Positions 10,521 through 21,900 are shown, counted from the first letter of the stretch. The stretch is 64,000 bases of DNA from Notolepis coatsorum (GCA_963971535.1 OZ020589.1:79654911-79718910); one strand, 5' to 3'. Notes: generated from the sequence alone by a model not told the origin. Numbers and translations: made by a program.

Positions 10521-11806
10521 TTAAAAAGTCTTAAAGCCTTAAATCTGACTGGGCTAAACCCTGGTTATTTTCAGCCCAATTTATTCATTTCACTGCAAAC
10601 CATCTGATCAATATATCACCCATACTACATAAAGCATTTACTGACGATCACGTAATTATAAACGCCGCCCCCCCCCCCCCTTTCCTCCGTGCATGATGAC
10701 GCATAACGTATACGATCATATACAGTTGCATTTTTTAATATAGCGTGTCTAGGGAATAAACGGCAATCGATGCATTTAGGTCTATAACTCACATTCTAGG
10801 AATTACTACAGAAAATGATAAAACATACTTATATTCTAGAAGGTATTTTTGTATTTTTGTATGAATGAAAAAGTATAACGTTCCTACATCCTGAACAATA
10901 GATAATCGATGTTGAATGCAGGCATTAAAGTGTTCCGTCTCAAGACGGATTTCCGTCAATTTGATTGGGGAGATCCGTCAATTTGATTCGCAGTCTAACG
11001 GAATTGACTACCTGGTATAATATGATTTGTAGATGCATACAGATTGAAACAAAATTGAGCCAATCAGAGGCGCCAAATATCATGAAAAGGGAATTTTTTC
11101 TACCGAGGCGGCGCCAAGCAGTCATCACTCAGGGACTCGAGTGGTTGCAGCTGGAGGCTATTGGGCGAGTGACATTTGCGAGGTCTGTCCGCCACATGGC
11201 AGGGTAACAAAATAGTTGTGTCCCCTGCTGTGGTTGTGAGTATAGTATACGTTTATTAGCTTAACTCCGTAGCAACATCACACGGGTGTATCTGTAGACA
11301 GTCTCCTCCCCACCGTATATATCTTTTTTCCTACCACCCACCCCCTCCTAATGTACAGTCCCGGACTTTCCAGTGAATCATAGTGTCCTTTTTTTTCATT
11401 TTCCCAGATGCACCATGCACCAAGGATCCAGCTGATTACTGCCAATCTGGAGGATTGTTCCTTATCTGCTCTTCACTTGTGCCACTGATTCATTGACCTT
11501 TTGTGGTGTGGTATGTTTTGATTTTTACTTAGTAATACACTGTATAGTTGGGATTCTGAATTAAACAGTATAATGTTCACATATATTATGGAGCCCCCAG
11601 GGGTCGGGAGAATATTGTGGAAAACAATATAAAACTGAAATGGTAAAGCTAAAAAACTGTAGACCTGACCACAACCCCCTCGGTTCAACAGCACAATATG
11701 TTGCTTTCTCCGCTTTTAAAAGTTGAAATCATCTGATGACATTGAAGGGATAGTTCAGAATTGTGGACATAAAGTTTAATTTACTACTTGGCCATTATGT
11801 TATGTT
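10521..11806. other. Non-coding stretch, no gene recognised
   Basis: No supportable gene. It holds a C-run (10,667-10,680), a short direct repeat of TCCGTCAATTTGATT near 10,950-10,987, and one dispersed unit of the CTCCTCCCCACCGTAT minisatellite at 11,294-11,360. Short open frames here lack any recognisable family. Confidence 0.5.
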
Positions 11807-11915
11807 CAATGGACTGCACTTATATAGCAATAGCGCTTTTATCCAAAGCGCGTATGGCCTCTCATTCACCTATTCACACACATTCACACACCAATGGTGG
11901 CAGCTGCCATGCATA
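11807..11915 (+). repeat. Short dispersed teleost repeat
   Basis: The string CAATGGACTGCACTTATATA, GCGCTTTTATCCAAAGCGC, CTCTCATTCACCTATTCACA and CACCAATGGTGGCAGCTGCC is a recurrent interspersed motif in fish genomes (recalled, not searched). No coding capacity. Confidence 0.45.
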
Positions 11916-12117
11916 TTGATCCATAAATAGTGTTTAGATTGTACTTCTATAGGTTTTTAACTTTACATACTGTATTTAAACATTATATTTGAACAAACAC
12001 TGCAAGCTAAAGTTTTAAATCATTTGAATCTGTTTTATACAGCACACTTGCTTCCAAAATAAAGCAGTTTTACAATCCTGATCGTTTGTTAACACTTGAA
12101 GCTTTTTGTTTCTAACA

Positions 12118-14000
12118 ATCTGTACAATAAAAGTGTTTCTCTGCTGAACTTTGAGTTCTGTCACTTAATTGAAGGAGTTTGATTGTAATAATTATGGGAA
12201 AACCTGTAAAATAACAGTGTTTCACTGCTGAACTTTAAGTTCTGTCACTTTATTGAAGGAGTTTGATTGTAATAATTGAGGAAAAACCTGTGAAATAACA
12301 GTGTTTCACTGCTGAACTTTAAGTTCTGTCACTTAATTGAAGGAGTTTGATTGTAATAATTATGGGAAAACCTGTAAAATAACAGTGTTTCATTGCTGAA
12401 CTTTAAGTTCTGTCACTTTATTGAAGGAGTTTGATTGTAATAATTGAGGAAAAACCTGTGAAATAACAGTGTTTCACTGCTGAACTTTAAGTTCTGTCAC
12501 TTTATTGAAGGAGTTTGATCGTAATAATTTAGGAAAAATCTGTGAAATAACAGTCTTTCACTGCTGAACTTTGAGTTCTGTCACTTTATTGAAGGAGTTT
12601 GATTGTAATAATTATGGGAAAACCTGTAAAATAACAGTGTTTCACTGCTGAACTTTAAGTTCTGTCACTTAATTGAAGGAGTTTGATTGTAATAATTGAG
12701 GACAAACCTGTGAAATAACAGTGTTTCACTGCTGAACTTTAAGTTCTGTCACTTTATTGAAGGAGTTTGATCGTAATAATTTAGGAAAAACCTGTGAAAT
12801 AACAGTCTTTCACTGCTGAACTTTGAGTTCTGTCACTTTATTGAAGGAGTTTGATTGTAATAATTATGGGAAAACCTGTAAAATAACAGTGTTTCACTGC
12901 TGAACTTTAAGTTCTGTCACTTAATTGAAGGAGTTTGATTGTAATAATTGAGGAAAAACCTGTGAAATAACAGTGTTTCACTGCTGAACTTTAAGTTCTG
13001 TCACTTTATTGAAGGAGTTTGATCGTAATAATTTAGGAAAAACCTGTGAAATAACAGTCTTTCACTGCTGAACTTTGAGTTCTGTCACTTAATTGAAGGA
13101 GTTTGATTGTAATAATTATGGGAAAACCTGTAAAATAACAGTGTTTCACTGCTGAACTTTAAGTTCTGTCACTTAATTGAAGGAGTTTGATTGTAATAAT
13201 TGAGGAAAAACCTGTGAAATAACAGTGTTTCACTGCTGAACTTTAAGTTCTGTCACTTTATTGAAGGAGTTTGATCGTAATAATCGAGGAAAAACCTGTG
13301 AAATAACAGTGTTTCACTGCTGAACTTTGAGTTCTGTCACTTAATTGAAGGAGTTTGATTGTAATAATTATGGGAAAACATGTAAAATAACAGTGTTTCA
13401 CTGCTGAACTTTGAGTTCTGTCACTTAATTGAAGGAGTTTGATTGTAATAATTATGGGAAAACATGTAGAATAACAGTGTTTCACTGCTGAACTTTGAGT
13501 TCTGTCACTTAATTGAAGGAGTTTGATTGTAATAATTCTGGGAAAACATGTAAAATAACAGTGTTTCACTGCTGAACTTTGAGTTCTGTCACTTAATTGA
13601 AGGAGTTTGATTGTAATAATTCTGGGAAAACATGTAAAATAACAGTGTTTCACTGCTGAACTTTAAGTTCTGTCACTTTATTGAAGGAGTTTGATCATAA
13701 TAATTTAGGAAAAACCTGTGAAATAACAGTGTTTCACTGCTGAACTTTAAGTTCTGTCACTTTATTGAAGGAGTTTGATCATAATAATTTAGGAAAGACC
13801 TGTGAAATAACAGTGTTTCACTGCTGAACTTTGAGTTATGTCACTTAATTGAAGGAGTTTCATCGTAAATGTAGGGAAAACTTGTGAAATAACAGTGTTT
13901 CACTGCTGAACTTTAAGTTCTGTCACTTTATTGAAGGTGTTTGATCATAATAATGTAGGAAAAAACCTGTAAAATAACAGTGTTTCACTGCTGAACCTAA
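12118..14000. repeat. 84-bp tandem repeat, about 22 copies
   Basis: Unit: AACAGTGTTTCACTGCTGAA, CTTTAAGTTCTGTCACTTTA, TTGAAGGAGTTTGATTGTAA, TAATTGAGGAAAAACCTGTG. GTTCTGTCAC recurs at 12,155, 12,239, 12,323 and 12,407, an exact 84-bp step. Because 84 is divisible by three, long repeat-derived frames appear on the minus strand (a 28-residue repeat), which I do not regard as a gene. Variants (TTATGGG, TTGAGGA, TTTAGGA, TTCTGGG) form local runs, showing block amplification. Confidence 0.95.
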
Positions 14001-14039
14001 CCTGTCAATTAACAGTGATTCTCTGTTCTCGGGTTCTCA

Positions 14040-14187
14040 AATAATAAACAGAATTATCTGTAAATTTATTGCTTTTCCACTTTATTTTAATTAGGGTATT
14101 TCAATGTAAATTCTACAGAATATCTCTGGCACCAAGCTGCCGGACTTCTACCGTTTTTTACCGATTTTTTTCTTACAGTGTGGGCTG
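14040..14187. mobile_element. End of a CACTGTAAGAAAA-type MITE
   Basis: The right end reads TACCGTTTTTTACCGATTTT then TTTCTTACAGTGTG, with GCACCAAGCTGCCGGACTTC inside. This layout resembles abundant fish MITEs with ends CACTGTAAAAA, recalled from general knowledge. The neighbouring 84-bp array may be an expansion of the interior of this element, since both carry CTGTAAAATAACAGTG-like text. The left end was not found. It abuts, and probably truncates, the last exon of the SAM-domain gene. Confidence 0.45.
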
Positions 14188-16163
14188 GTGAGGCGAGGGT
14201 ACTCCGTAATGACCTCTTCTATGTCCTTGGAGTGATTTTCCCCGAATCCACTTGGCTCTGTAGAGGATGGTGTCCTTCATGTACTCCTGAACTTGAGTGA
14301 AGGGCTCCAGGTTATGTTTCAGCCACTCCGTTTGCTGCTGGGCCCTTTCTTCTGGCAGGGTCGATTCTATAGAAACATATATACAACACATTGTAAATTA
14401 ACTATCTAAAAATGATCTCCAATTTCGTAATCCATTTTCACCAGTAGGACTTAGCACATTATTACAATCAGATCCTTTCCCTCCAGTCAGGCGCCCCGGC
14501 TGACCAGAGGGAGGTGCTATTGCCCAGCATTGTTGCATGTTTTGGTGAGGGGTTCAACAAGGTATATTAAACGAGGTAAAGTCAGGAATCAGCCATTTTT
14601 GCTCCATGGAGCCCCCCTTGAGGATTCATGTGCAGTAAGCTCCCCCTGGTGAAGAATATAGTTACCCCCTGGGGACACAGGAAAACATGGCCCTTTTTGC
14701 CGACCCCAGGTATTACCTGGTATATGCCCTGGGTGGCTCGTTGGCTTCAGGCATTCGCTGTCTGGACCCAGAACCCTGCCTCTTTCGGACATTCCGAAGC
14801 CTTTCTTCAATGAATCCAGTAGCTGGATAGTAGAAAGGTTTGCCATTCTTCATTCCCTTCCGGCCTTTGATGCACCATATGTCCTGGAAACGATAAGACA
14901 AGATAGAACTCTGTCACCCTTTGCAATGTTATGCTTAAATTATGGAAAAAGTCCTGTACCTGAAACAAAGAGCAGGGAGGGGGGGGGATAAAATGCATCA
15001 ACCCTGTACCTGGAGTACAATCAAATTGGATCTGATTGATTTTCGTGCAGGAATGGAAAGTGTTGTATTGTAAAATGCCATATATTTTTTTTAAACAGCT
15101 ATTTACAAACACAACACAAAATACTATACTTTATACTTATAGCACATGCATGATCCTGGTCTCTTTTGAAAGATTACATTCTGAAGTTTCTGATACAATA
15201 AAGAAAACTCACTTTTAGTGCTACTGAAATAGAGCAACATAGGTCTGAACTTGAGTTGTTACTCAACGGGTTAACATTGGGTGTCCTGTATGTGATGCGA
15301 GAGAAAAATGACTCCTTATTTTCTACTAATATTACTACTCATCAAATGTTCCATTTCTCTATGAACTAGGCTGGAGGAAGAAAACTTACATAGCCACGGT
15401 CTAAATACTGACAAGAATATAGATGAGTTAGTTTAAGTATTGAAGTTCTGAGATATGTACTGGCTCCAAGTGCTTCCAGATCCATCCATGCTTCTTGAAC
15501 AACTTACAAATAGTGGAACCGGTCGTAGAATCACAATCTGGTCTGCTGCCCTCGATTCCTCTACTGTGGAGACCTCCTGGCTTGATCCAGAAGCTGCAGA
15601 TTCCTCCATGGGGGATATGGTAGCAACAAGGCTTGTTGCAGGTGGCTCAGCATTCGAAGCCTTTTGCAGCAAAGAAAGGTTATCAGCTTAGAGGCATTTT
15701 AGGTTAAAGTGAGTTGTTGTGTACAGATACAAAATATATTTGCAGTCAGCAGTGTCGTTTTCCATTTAACCGATTGACACCCAAGATGGCCAATAGCCTA
15801 CACACATGGAAACATTTAAATACTGGTGAAGATTTATTTTGTCATAGGGTTTAAAGTGGTTAGTGTTTAGTTGTAGAACTATTTTAATTAAACACATTCT
15901 TACTTACAACAATTAATGTCATCTCAGTAGTCCAAGGAGTTTCCCCATCCCAGCAGTCCAACAATGTATCTCAGTCATCGAAGAGTTGTAGCAGAGTAAG
16001 GCAGTCCACAGCATGAAACTAAAGACTAACTATTCAAAATATGTTCGGAATATATACTGTAGGCTATCACTGTGTTTCTAGTAAATCAAGGCAGTGTTTC
16101 TTTCCTGATTTTTTTCCTCACTATTTACAAGTGGCAGTGGCCATTCAGATGGCCATTCACAGT

Positions 16164-16650
16164 CTAAAAACGTCTATAGCGCAGAGAGATGAATAAAGTG
16201 TCAACATCTCTGTATGACTGGACTGCATGTAGTGTGTGATGATCAAGCAGCTCTTTCACATCGATAGCCAACAAATCTTTGGTTTGGATCACACTGTAAG
16301 CAAAGAAATGCTTCTCAAACCCCATTGTCTCCCACCTCTGAACAACTAGCTTTACAGATGGCTCTAAAACCAAAATGGCTTTAATAAGCCCAAACTGAGG
16401 CTCTCCATCTTGGTCATAGGACATAGACACTGTCATGCCTGGTCTGTATGTTGTACCCTTAACAGTGACCCTGGCCGGTACATACAATTCAGCGAAAAGG
16501 GGGATTCCTGTGAGACCACTTTGAATTTCATTATAGCCTTCAAAATGAGCCAGAAAGGTAGCATACCCTGGACCAATTTCTGTGTTGTGGCTTAACACAG
16601 ACCCACACATGAAACTGTAGCATTGCATTATCTGATGTCGATAAGCCATT
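16164..16650 (-). pseudogene. C-terminal part of the same transposase-like family, inverted
   Basis: Starting at MAYRHQIMQCYSF (16,650) the minus strand encodes about 162 residues with LYVPARVTVKGTTYRPGMTV, LIKAILVLEPSVKLV, WETMGFEKHFFAYSV and a final DTLFISLRYRRF. This matches, as I remember it, the C-terminal domain of the family whose N-terminal domain lies on the plus strand at 16,647-18,153. The upstream extension of the frame (serine-rich) is just the antisense of the acidic stretch of the other half. The two halves therefore meet head to head at about 16,650, best explained by an inversion. The last codon precedes the stop at 16,164. Confidence 0.5.
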
Positions 16651-18153
16651 GAGGAAGATGAAGATAATGATGATGAATGGGACGAACTAGAGCAAGAGGG
16701 AATCACAGAGAGAGTAGCCCATTTTATAGCTCATCTTAGATCAAAATCTTCCCAGACCTTTACAAATATAAATGTTGTGGTTCAGCAAACCTCAAGTTTA
16801 ATTGGAGATTTAGTGAGCAGACTACAAACAAAGACCATGTCGCTTTTCAGTCAGTTTGGGCATGATCAAAACCCACAGGTAGAGGAGCTCAGGCAGGACT
16901 TTTTAGATGCAGCTAACCCTTTCGAGGGTCTGGAGACAGACTATAAACAGATTAGGTATTTTACTAACTCTGGGAACTTCATCCAGCCAATTGAGGAGTG
17001 TTTCTCCGATAACCAAACCTTTGTACAGCGGAGAGACTCTGCCACTGGCACCGTTCGACAAGTTGCTCTGACTGATACCTTTCAGCGTATTCCACTAAAG
17101 CGTCTTCTGGTCAAGATACTGGAGCTTCCTGGTGTTTTACAGGCCATGATGGAATGGCAACAGAGAGAGAGTGATGCTCTTCAGGATATATTTGATGGAG
17201 ATTTCTGTAAAAATCCTCCACTCTTTTTGAAAGAGGTGTCAATCCCATTGCTGTTATACAATGATGATTGTGAAACTGTGAACCCCCTCGGGTCAAAGAC
17301 TGGGGTTCACAAGTTAGGATTTATATATTTTATCTTGAAGAGTTTGCCACCAGACATCCTATCCAATTTGCAGTCACACTTCTTGTTGGCAGTCTATAAA
17401 TCAGATGATGCAAAAACCTATGGCATTGATGCAGTGTTGCGCCCTATTGTGGAAGAACTAAAGTGTCTTGAGAGGGATGGCATAACTGTTAACACGCCTA
17501 GCTTCCAAGGCGTTGTCAAATTCGCCATTGTTCAGGTAGTGGGAGACAATTTAGGATTGAACGCAATACTTGGTTACATAGAGAGTTTTTCGGGGAACCA
17601 TGTGTGCCGTTTATGCAAAATACACAGAGATGTCTTGAAAGTACAGACACAGGTAGACGATACGCTGTCCCGAGATGTGAATACTCACGCAGAGGATTTA
17701 CGGACAGACAACCCCTCTCAGACAGGCCTTAAAAGAGACAGTGTCCTCAACAGTCTGTCTTTTTATCATGTTACGGACAATATGGCACTGGACATAATGC
17801 ATGACATCCTCGAAGGGGTAGGGCCATACGAATTTAAACTTGTGTTAAATGCACTCATAGAACAAAAGCTTATCTCACTAGATAAGCTAAACTATCGTAT
17901 CACCAGCTTTGATTATGGCTTTTGTGATGTGGGAAACAAGCCCTCTGTAATAAGTAAGAATGATTTAAAGAACCTTGGAAGCCCTCTGCATCAGTCTTGT
18001 ATTATATTGTGTGCTACTCGTAAATGTGAAAAGAGAGACTTGGCATCACCAGGAATTAGCCTTTTGCATTTAAAGCATGTATACGACATCTGCCTTGATG
18101 TTAGAACACTTAGTGATCACTTACAAATTCTCTGTAAAGTTTTGAGAACTTGA
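16647..18153 (+). pseudogene. N-terminal part of a transposase-like protein (HDxxEG family), plus strand
   Basis: A frame open from 16,647; the first in-frame ATG after the acidic start is within MSLFSQFGHDQN. Landmarks in order: an acidic stretch (EEDEDNDDEWDELEQEG), VAHFIAHL, a cysteine pair HVCRLC, and the signature DNMALDIMHDILEGVGPYE near the last third, then TSFDYGFCDVGNKPS. From memory, fish genomes hold many copies of a gene family with a MHDLLEG motif followed by a C-terminal part with a histidine-rich core. Here the frame stops soon after LLHLKHVYDICLD, where the next exon should start. The missing C-terminal part lies next to it on the opposite strand. It sits inside intron 3 of the SAM gene and overlaps exon 3 antisense at 18,125-18,153. 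Transposase identity is an inference. Confidence 0.55.
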
Positions 18154-19259
18154 GCCTGGGGCCTATTTTGGGGATGAGGTTCCGGATTGTTTCGCCATCT
18201 AAAAGGTGAAACGCCTCCTCATCGATATCTTGATCTGAAAGACAAAGACAGAAAACAAAAATACTTTTACAGTAATTTCAGTGCCATCCAGTGGCAGCTA
18301 ACTCCAACACAGGACCAGGCTGGCAGGACCAGAGAACCAAGATGAAGAACAGAATAATGTGTGTGTGCCTGCATGTGTGTTGAAACCCTATACAATACTA
18401 CTTTGTCATGGAAACATTTTCATGGTCAAGAAAGTAAAAATTCTCACCTTTAAAACTGTCTGTGAGCTCTGGCAATTGCCACTCAATACGCTTTTCTGCG
18501 ACAGAGCTGTCCATCAAGACTGGCCTGAAACAAAAGAGAAAGCAATGTGGAAATGAACACATCTGCAATTAATTAATGCCTCATGCCCAAGTACTCAGCC
18601 ACATGTGAACGATAGGCCAAGTATACTTGCTGACATAGCAGCCTTGAATATTTAGCACTGATTTCAGGTGTAAAAAGCCTCACCACATGTCTGGCTTCCG
18701 CAGTCTACTGCTTAATTTAGTATAGGATGTTGTAAATTGATGCTCGAATCGCGGGACATTAGAGAGATGATGGAAATGTAGACCTCAAAATGGCGCAAAA
18801 TGGCGCTAAATCTCAGTATGTAGCTAGCTAGCGAACCAGCTATGTCACCGCATTGAGAGGACAACAGCTTTATTACACACATATGGTTAATAAAGATATC
18901 AATCATATAACGTTACACAGCTATAGATAGTCTCCAGTTAATCTGGTATCATTACAACCCAAAACACGGTAAAATTAGCAATAACAGTAACGTTACTAGT
19001 ACTGGCTAACTAGGCCTAGCTACTAGCCAGAACCTTTGTAATACTCATAGACTTGGTCACTTTCGATTATAGAAATGAGTAGCTAAGTTGCAACTTGCGG
19101 TGGATAGCTAGCTAGCTAGCTAGCTGATGACGCGACAGATAGCTGTGAAGAGCTAGCTAATTTAGTTCCACAACGTTCACAGTGCATGGTTAACACGACG
19201 CAATAGGTACAATGGATGGGTTGAGATATAAATACTGTGCTAACGAAACGAGATCTTAC

Positions 19260-19440
19260 CTTGAGTCAGTGAAGTCTTTTCCGTGATCGTGAAGAGGGTT
19301 TGTTGGACCGTGTTGACTGTGAACGTGGGACCGTGTTGACTGTGAACATGACCGTCTGACTGACTGGAACAAAAGGGGTGTACGATAGTTCCCAGTGGGG
19401 GAGGGGTGTAGCTTTGCAGATCCCGGCGGAAACACCCAGC
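19260..19440 (-). other. Untranslated first exon of the SAM-domain gene
   Basis: The minus strand reads ACTTCACTGACTCAAG followed by GTAAGATCTC, an excellent donor with its exon end at 19,260. It contains a duplicated CCGTGTTGACTGTGAAC segment and no start codon in phase with exon 2. The upstream border is uncertain; the promoter would lie near 19,440-19,500, where a MITE-like repeat begins. Intron 1 (18,525-19,259) holds only a (GCTA)n microsatellite near 19,105. Confidence 0.45.
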
Positions 19441-19444
19441 TCTC

Positions 19445-19638
19445 TGACCCAACACATGGGTTATGTCTCAGAAAATTGACCCATAATTATTAGAACTCAC
19501 AAATTGGGTCAAAATTGGGTCAAAATTAAATCTCAATAACCCAAATAATGGTTATGCTCAGAGAATTAACCCATAATTTTAACCCAACACGATTAACCAA
19601 GAAATTGGGTTATAGAATTGACCCATCTGTTTTTAGTG
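19445..19638. mobile_element. MITE-like element of ATTGGGTCAA words
   Basis: Repeated words TTGGGTCAAAATTGGGTCA, GACCCATAATTA and AACCCAATTT in both orientations, ending CATCTGTTTTTAGTGTGTAG. This suggests a short non-autonomous DNA element. Exact ends and target duplication are not certain. Confidence 0.4.
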
Positions 19639-19643
19639 TGTAG

Positions 19644-19860
19644 TGTGAGCCTCCCACACGTTACACCTCACCAATGAGAGTCCGCGCTGGCAGGTGAAAA
19701 GAAGTGGCTGGCTGACTCTGCATGTATCGGAGGGGACATGTGATAGTATCTATCAACCCTCCCTAGACCGACCAGTGGGGGGCACATGCAAGCAATGACC
19801 AGGAAGGGGAGGGGGGAATTGGCATGACGACTAAATTGGGACGTCTTGCATTCCCCCCCC
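19644..19860 (+). mobile_element. SINE body fragment, 5' truncated
   Basis: AGTGTGAGCCTCCCACACGT, then GCAGGTGAAAAGAAGTGGCT and TATCGGAGGGGACATGTGA line up with the body of the full SINE at 20,519-20,970. The tRNA-like head is missing. It ends near an AT/C-rich stretch at about 19,850. Confidence 0.6.
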
Positions 19861-20154
19861 CCTTTTTTCCCCCTTCCCCTTCCCCATTCCTATCCCCTAA
19901 CCCCACCCCATCCCACCCAAGGAGAGCGACAACAAACGTACATATAATACACATAAATAAACATTTGAATAATTAAGCATAAATAAAAAAGGGGGAGAGG
20001 GAGGGGGAAGCTCAGTCATCAGAACCAGGCAGGGATGTCAGAGATTCTATGTGATTTAGAAGGGGTCTCCAAGTCTTCTCAAAGGTATTCAGGGAGCTTT
20101 TAGAGCCCTTGAGGGAGAATCTGAGTTATAGACAATAGTAATTCCTTAACCCAC
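19861..20154. other. Left flank of the large LTR element
   Basis: Non-coding C-rich then A-rich sequence without a recognisable gene. It ends AACCCAC; the last five bases CCCAC (20,150-20,154) are the left copy of the target duplication of the large LTR element, with the matching copy at 44,616-44,620. Confidence 0.75.
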
Positions 20155-20359
20155 TGTTGAAGTGCCACGAAGTGACCCTTTTTGTATTTTTGACATCCTG
20201 TTCTCTCTCTCTGACTTGTGTCCCTTGTATGATGTAATATATTAAGCATTATAAAGGATTAAATATAAGTATGTATTATAAGCTTGATAACAGGACGAGT
20301 AGGCCTCTGATATGACGGATGTCTTTTTGTATTCTTATATAACCTGTATAACTATATAC

Positions 20360-21821
20360 TAGGGATGCCCCGATCACGTTTTTTGCCACCGATACCGATC
20401 ACCGATCGTCGTGAGCCATATCGGCCGATACCGATCCGATACCGATCGTTTTTGATTACAATATTTTTAATTGTATTTTATATAATTTTCTTTTTTTTAT
20501 AAAAAATATATATTATATGGGGCGGCTACGTGGCGTAGTGGGCAAGGCGCTCACCACGAATGACGGAGACGCTGGGCTTGCCTGTTCGAGCCCAGCGCTC
20601 CACATTGCTTTCAGTTTAGCTGGTCGTTCATACTAATACACATTGGCCGTATTAGGGGGTGGGAAACTGATGGGTGGGGATCGGGCGTTGTGGACAGCGA
20701 CTTCTACAGGTCGGTTGGTGCCCCTGCGCAGTAGAATCAGGAAGTGTCTGGGGCAGCGTGAGCCTCCCACGCGTTACTCCTCGCCACTGAGAGATCGAGC
20801 TGCGCAGGTGAAAAGATGCGACTGCTGTTACCTCAAGTACCGGAGGGGACTTAGTCCACATTGCAGCCGGCTTGTGGGAGGCAAGAAACAGCGTTCGTGA
20901 CAGGGGAGGGTTGAATTGGATGATACGAAATTGGGATGGGAGGAAATATAGAAAATGGGAGAAAAAGTGGATAAAAAAAAATATATATATATTATATAAT
21001 TAGACTTGTACTTGTATTATCTGCGAGACATTGCCACCACGCAACAAGCTCCACTGTATGTGTGTACTCTAGTAGCCTCCAGCTACAGCCAGGATTCTCC
21101 GGAGCTGCAGCTAGACCCTATACTCGAGTAGCCTGCAGCTACAGCCAGGATTCTCCGGAGATGCAGCTGGACCCTATTGGTATAACGTTACTGTGGTCAT
21201 ATCACATTCAACATGCCCTCAGCTCGAATACGCATCGAATCAGTGTTATAAGACATTGATATCAGGAGCTATCTGTAGCTACTGCTAGCCGGATATATAA
21301 CGTTAATACAACGCCTCAGTGAATTATTTAGTTCAATGGGACATTTCGTTTTGAACAGTGAACTAACTTGCGCTAACGTGAGCTAACAGCTAACAGCTAA
21401 CAGGTATCATACACGTCTCTACTAGACTTGATGGAGCGTTTGTTGATGTCAGGAGCTATCGGTAGCTGGCCGGCTAGATACCGTTCGGTTAGACAATGCC
21501 TCATCATGTATTAAACTAAAAGTGAATAGTTGACTGGGTCATTTTGTAACGGTAGCTAAGCTAATGTTAGCTCAGGGAGACGCCGTCCTCCCGTGTCCCG
21601 TCCCACTAGACTACTAGACCCGTGTTTACATGCGTGCGGGAGTGGCTGGAGGGATGAGCAGACGCCGCACCACCCGGTGTCTGAGACAGAACTCAGCGAC
21701 AGCGAGTGAGATCGGTTTTGACGATCGGCGAAAATAAAGCATTATCACAGATCACCGATCGCATATTTATACTGATTATCGGCCGATAACGATCGGTGGC
21801 CGATCGATCGGGGCATCCCTA
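20360..21821. mobile_element. hAT-type element with TAGGGATGCCCCGATC ends
   Basis: Left end TAGGGATGCCCCGATC, right end GATCGGGGCATCCCTA, and the 8-bp duplication CTATATAC at 20,352-20,359 and 21,822-21,829. The right LTR of the host element keeps the unoccupied site with one CTATATAC at about 42,948-42,955. GATACCGATC/GATCGG words near the ends can pair. There is no transposase frame. A SINE is nested at 20,519-20,970. Confidence 0.93.
20519..20970 (+). mobile_element. tRNA-derived SINE, full length
   Basis: The head carries a polymerase III A box, TGGCGTAGTGGG at 20,531-20,542, and a B box, TGTTCGAGCCC at 20,583-20,593. The body follows (GGGGCAGCGTGAGCCTCCCA, GCGCAGGTGAAAAGATGCGA, CGGAGGGGACTTAG), and the tail is A-rich. 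Flanks ATATATATTATAT-like on both sides may be target duplications but are low-complexity. The truncated relative at 19,644-19,860 shares the body. Confidence 0.8.
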
Positions 21822-21900
21822 CTATATACACTATAAACTATACTACAGTTAATGGAATATGCACAGTCAGAATGGAAAGAGAAGAGGCCTCTGTGCTGTG

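Larger units (their letters stand above)
14188..18514 (-). pseudogene. SAM-domain gene (SAMD3-like fish family), spliced, 3' end decayed
   Basis: A chain of minus-strand exons with good GT/AG borders. Exon 2 (18,448-18,524) carries the ATG at 18,514-18,512 (MDSSVAEKRIEWQLPEL). Exon 3 (18,125-18,234) encodes the core of a sterile alpha motif, EEAFHLLDG and IPKIGPRLKF. Exon 4 (15,508-15,660) is a serine/glutamate-rich linker ending RPVPLF. Exon 5 (14,717-14,883) has DIWCIKGRKG and YYPATGFIEERLRNVRKR. Exon 6 (14,366 downwards) has EERAQQQTEWLKHNLEPF. Exons 2, 3 and 4 join in phase. Exon 5 to exon 6 is off by one base, and within exon 6 the frame shifts at a CCCC run (14,241-14,244), after which NHSKDIEEVITEYPRL reads in another frame. 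The end meets a MITE at 14,187. SAM domains mediate protein-protein contacts. The family resemblance is from memory. Confidence 0.6.

Noticed and set aside
13258..13653. 131-codon minus-strand frame with a 28-residue repeat
   Set aside because: It results from the 84-bp period being divisible by three; the frame starts and ends with unit variants and has no family motif.
20531..20593. Functional tRNA gene
   Set aside because: The A and B boxes are present but the cloverleaf is not intact and a SINE body follows, so it is a SINE head.
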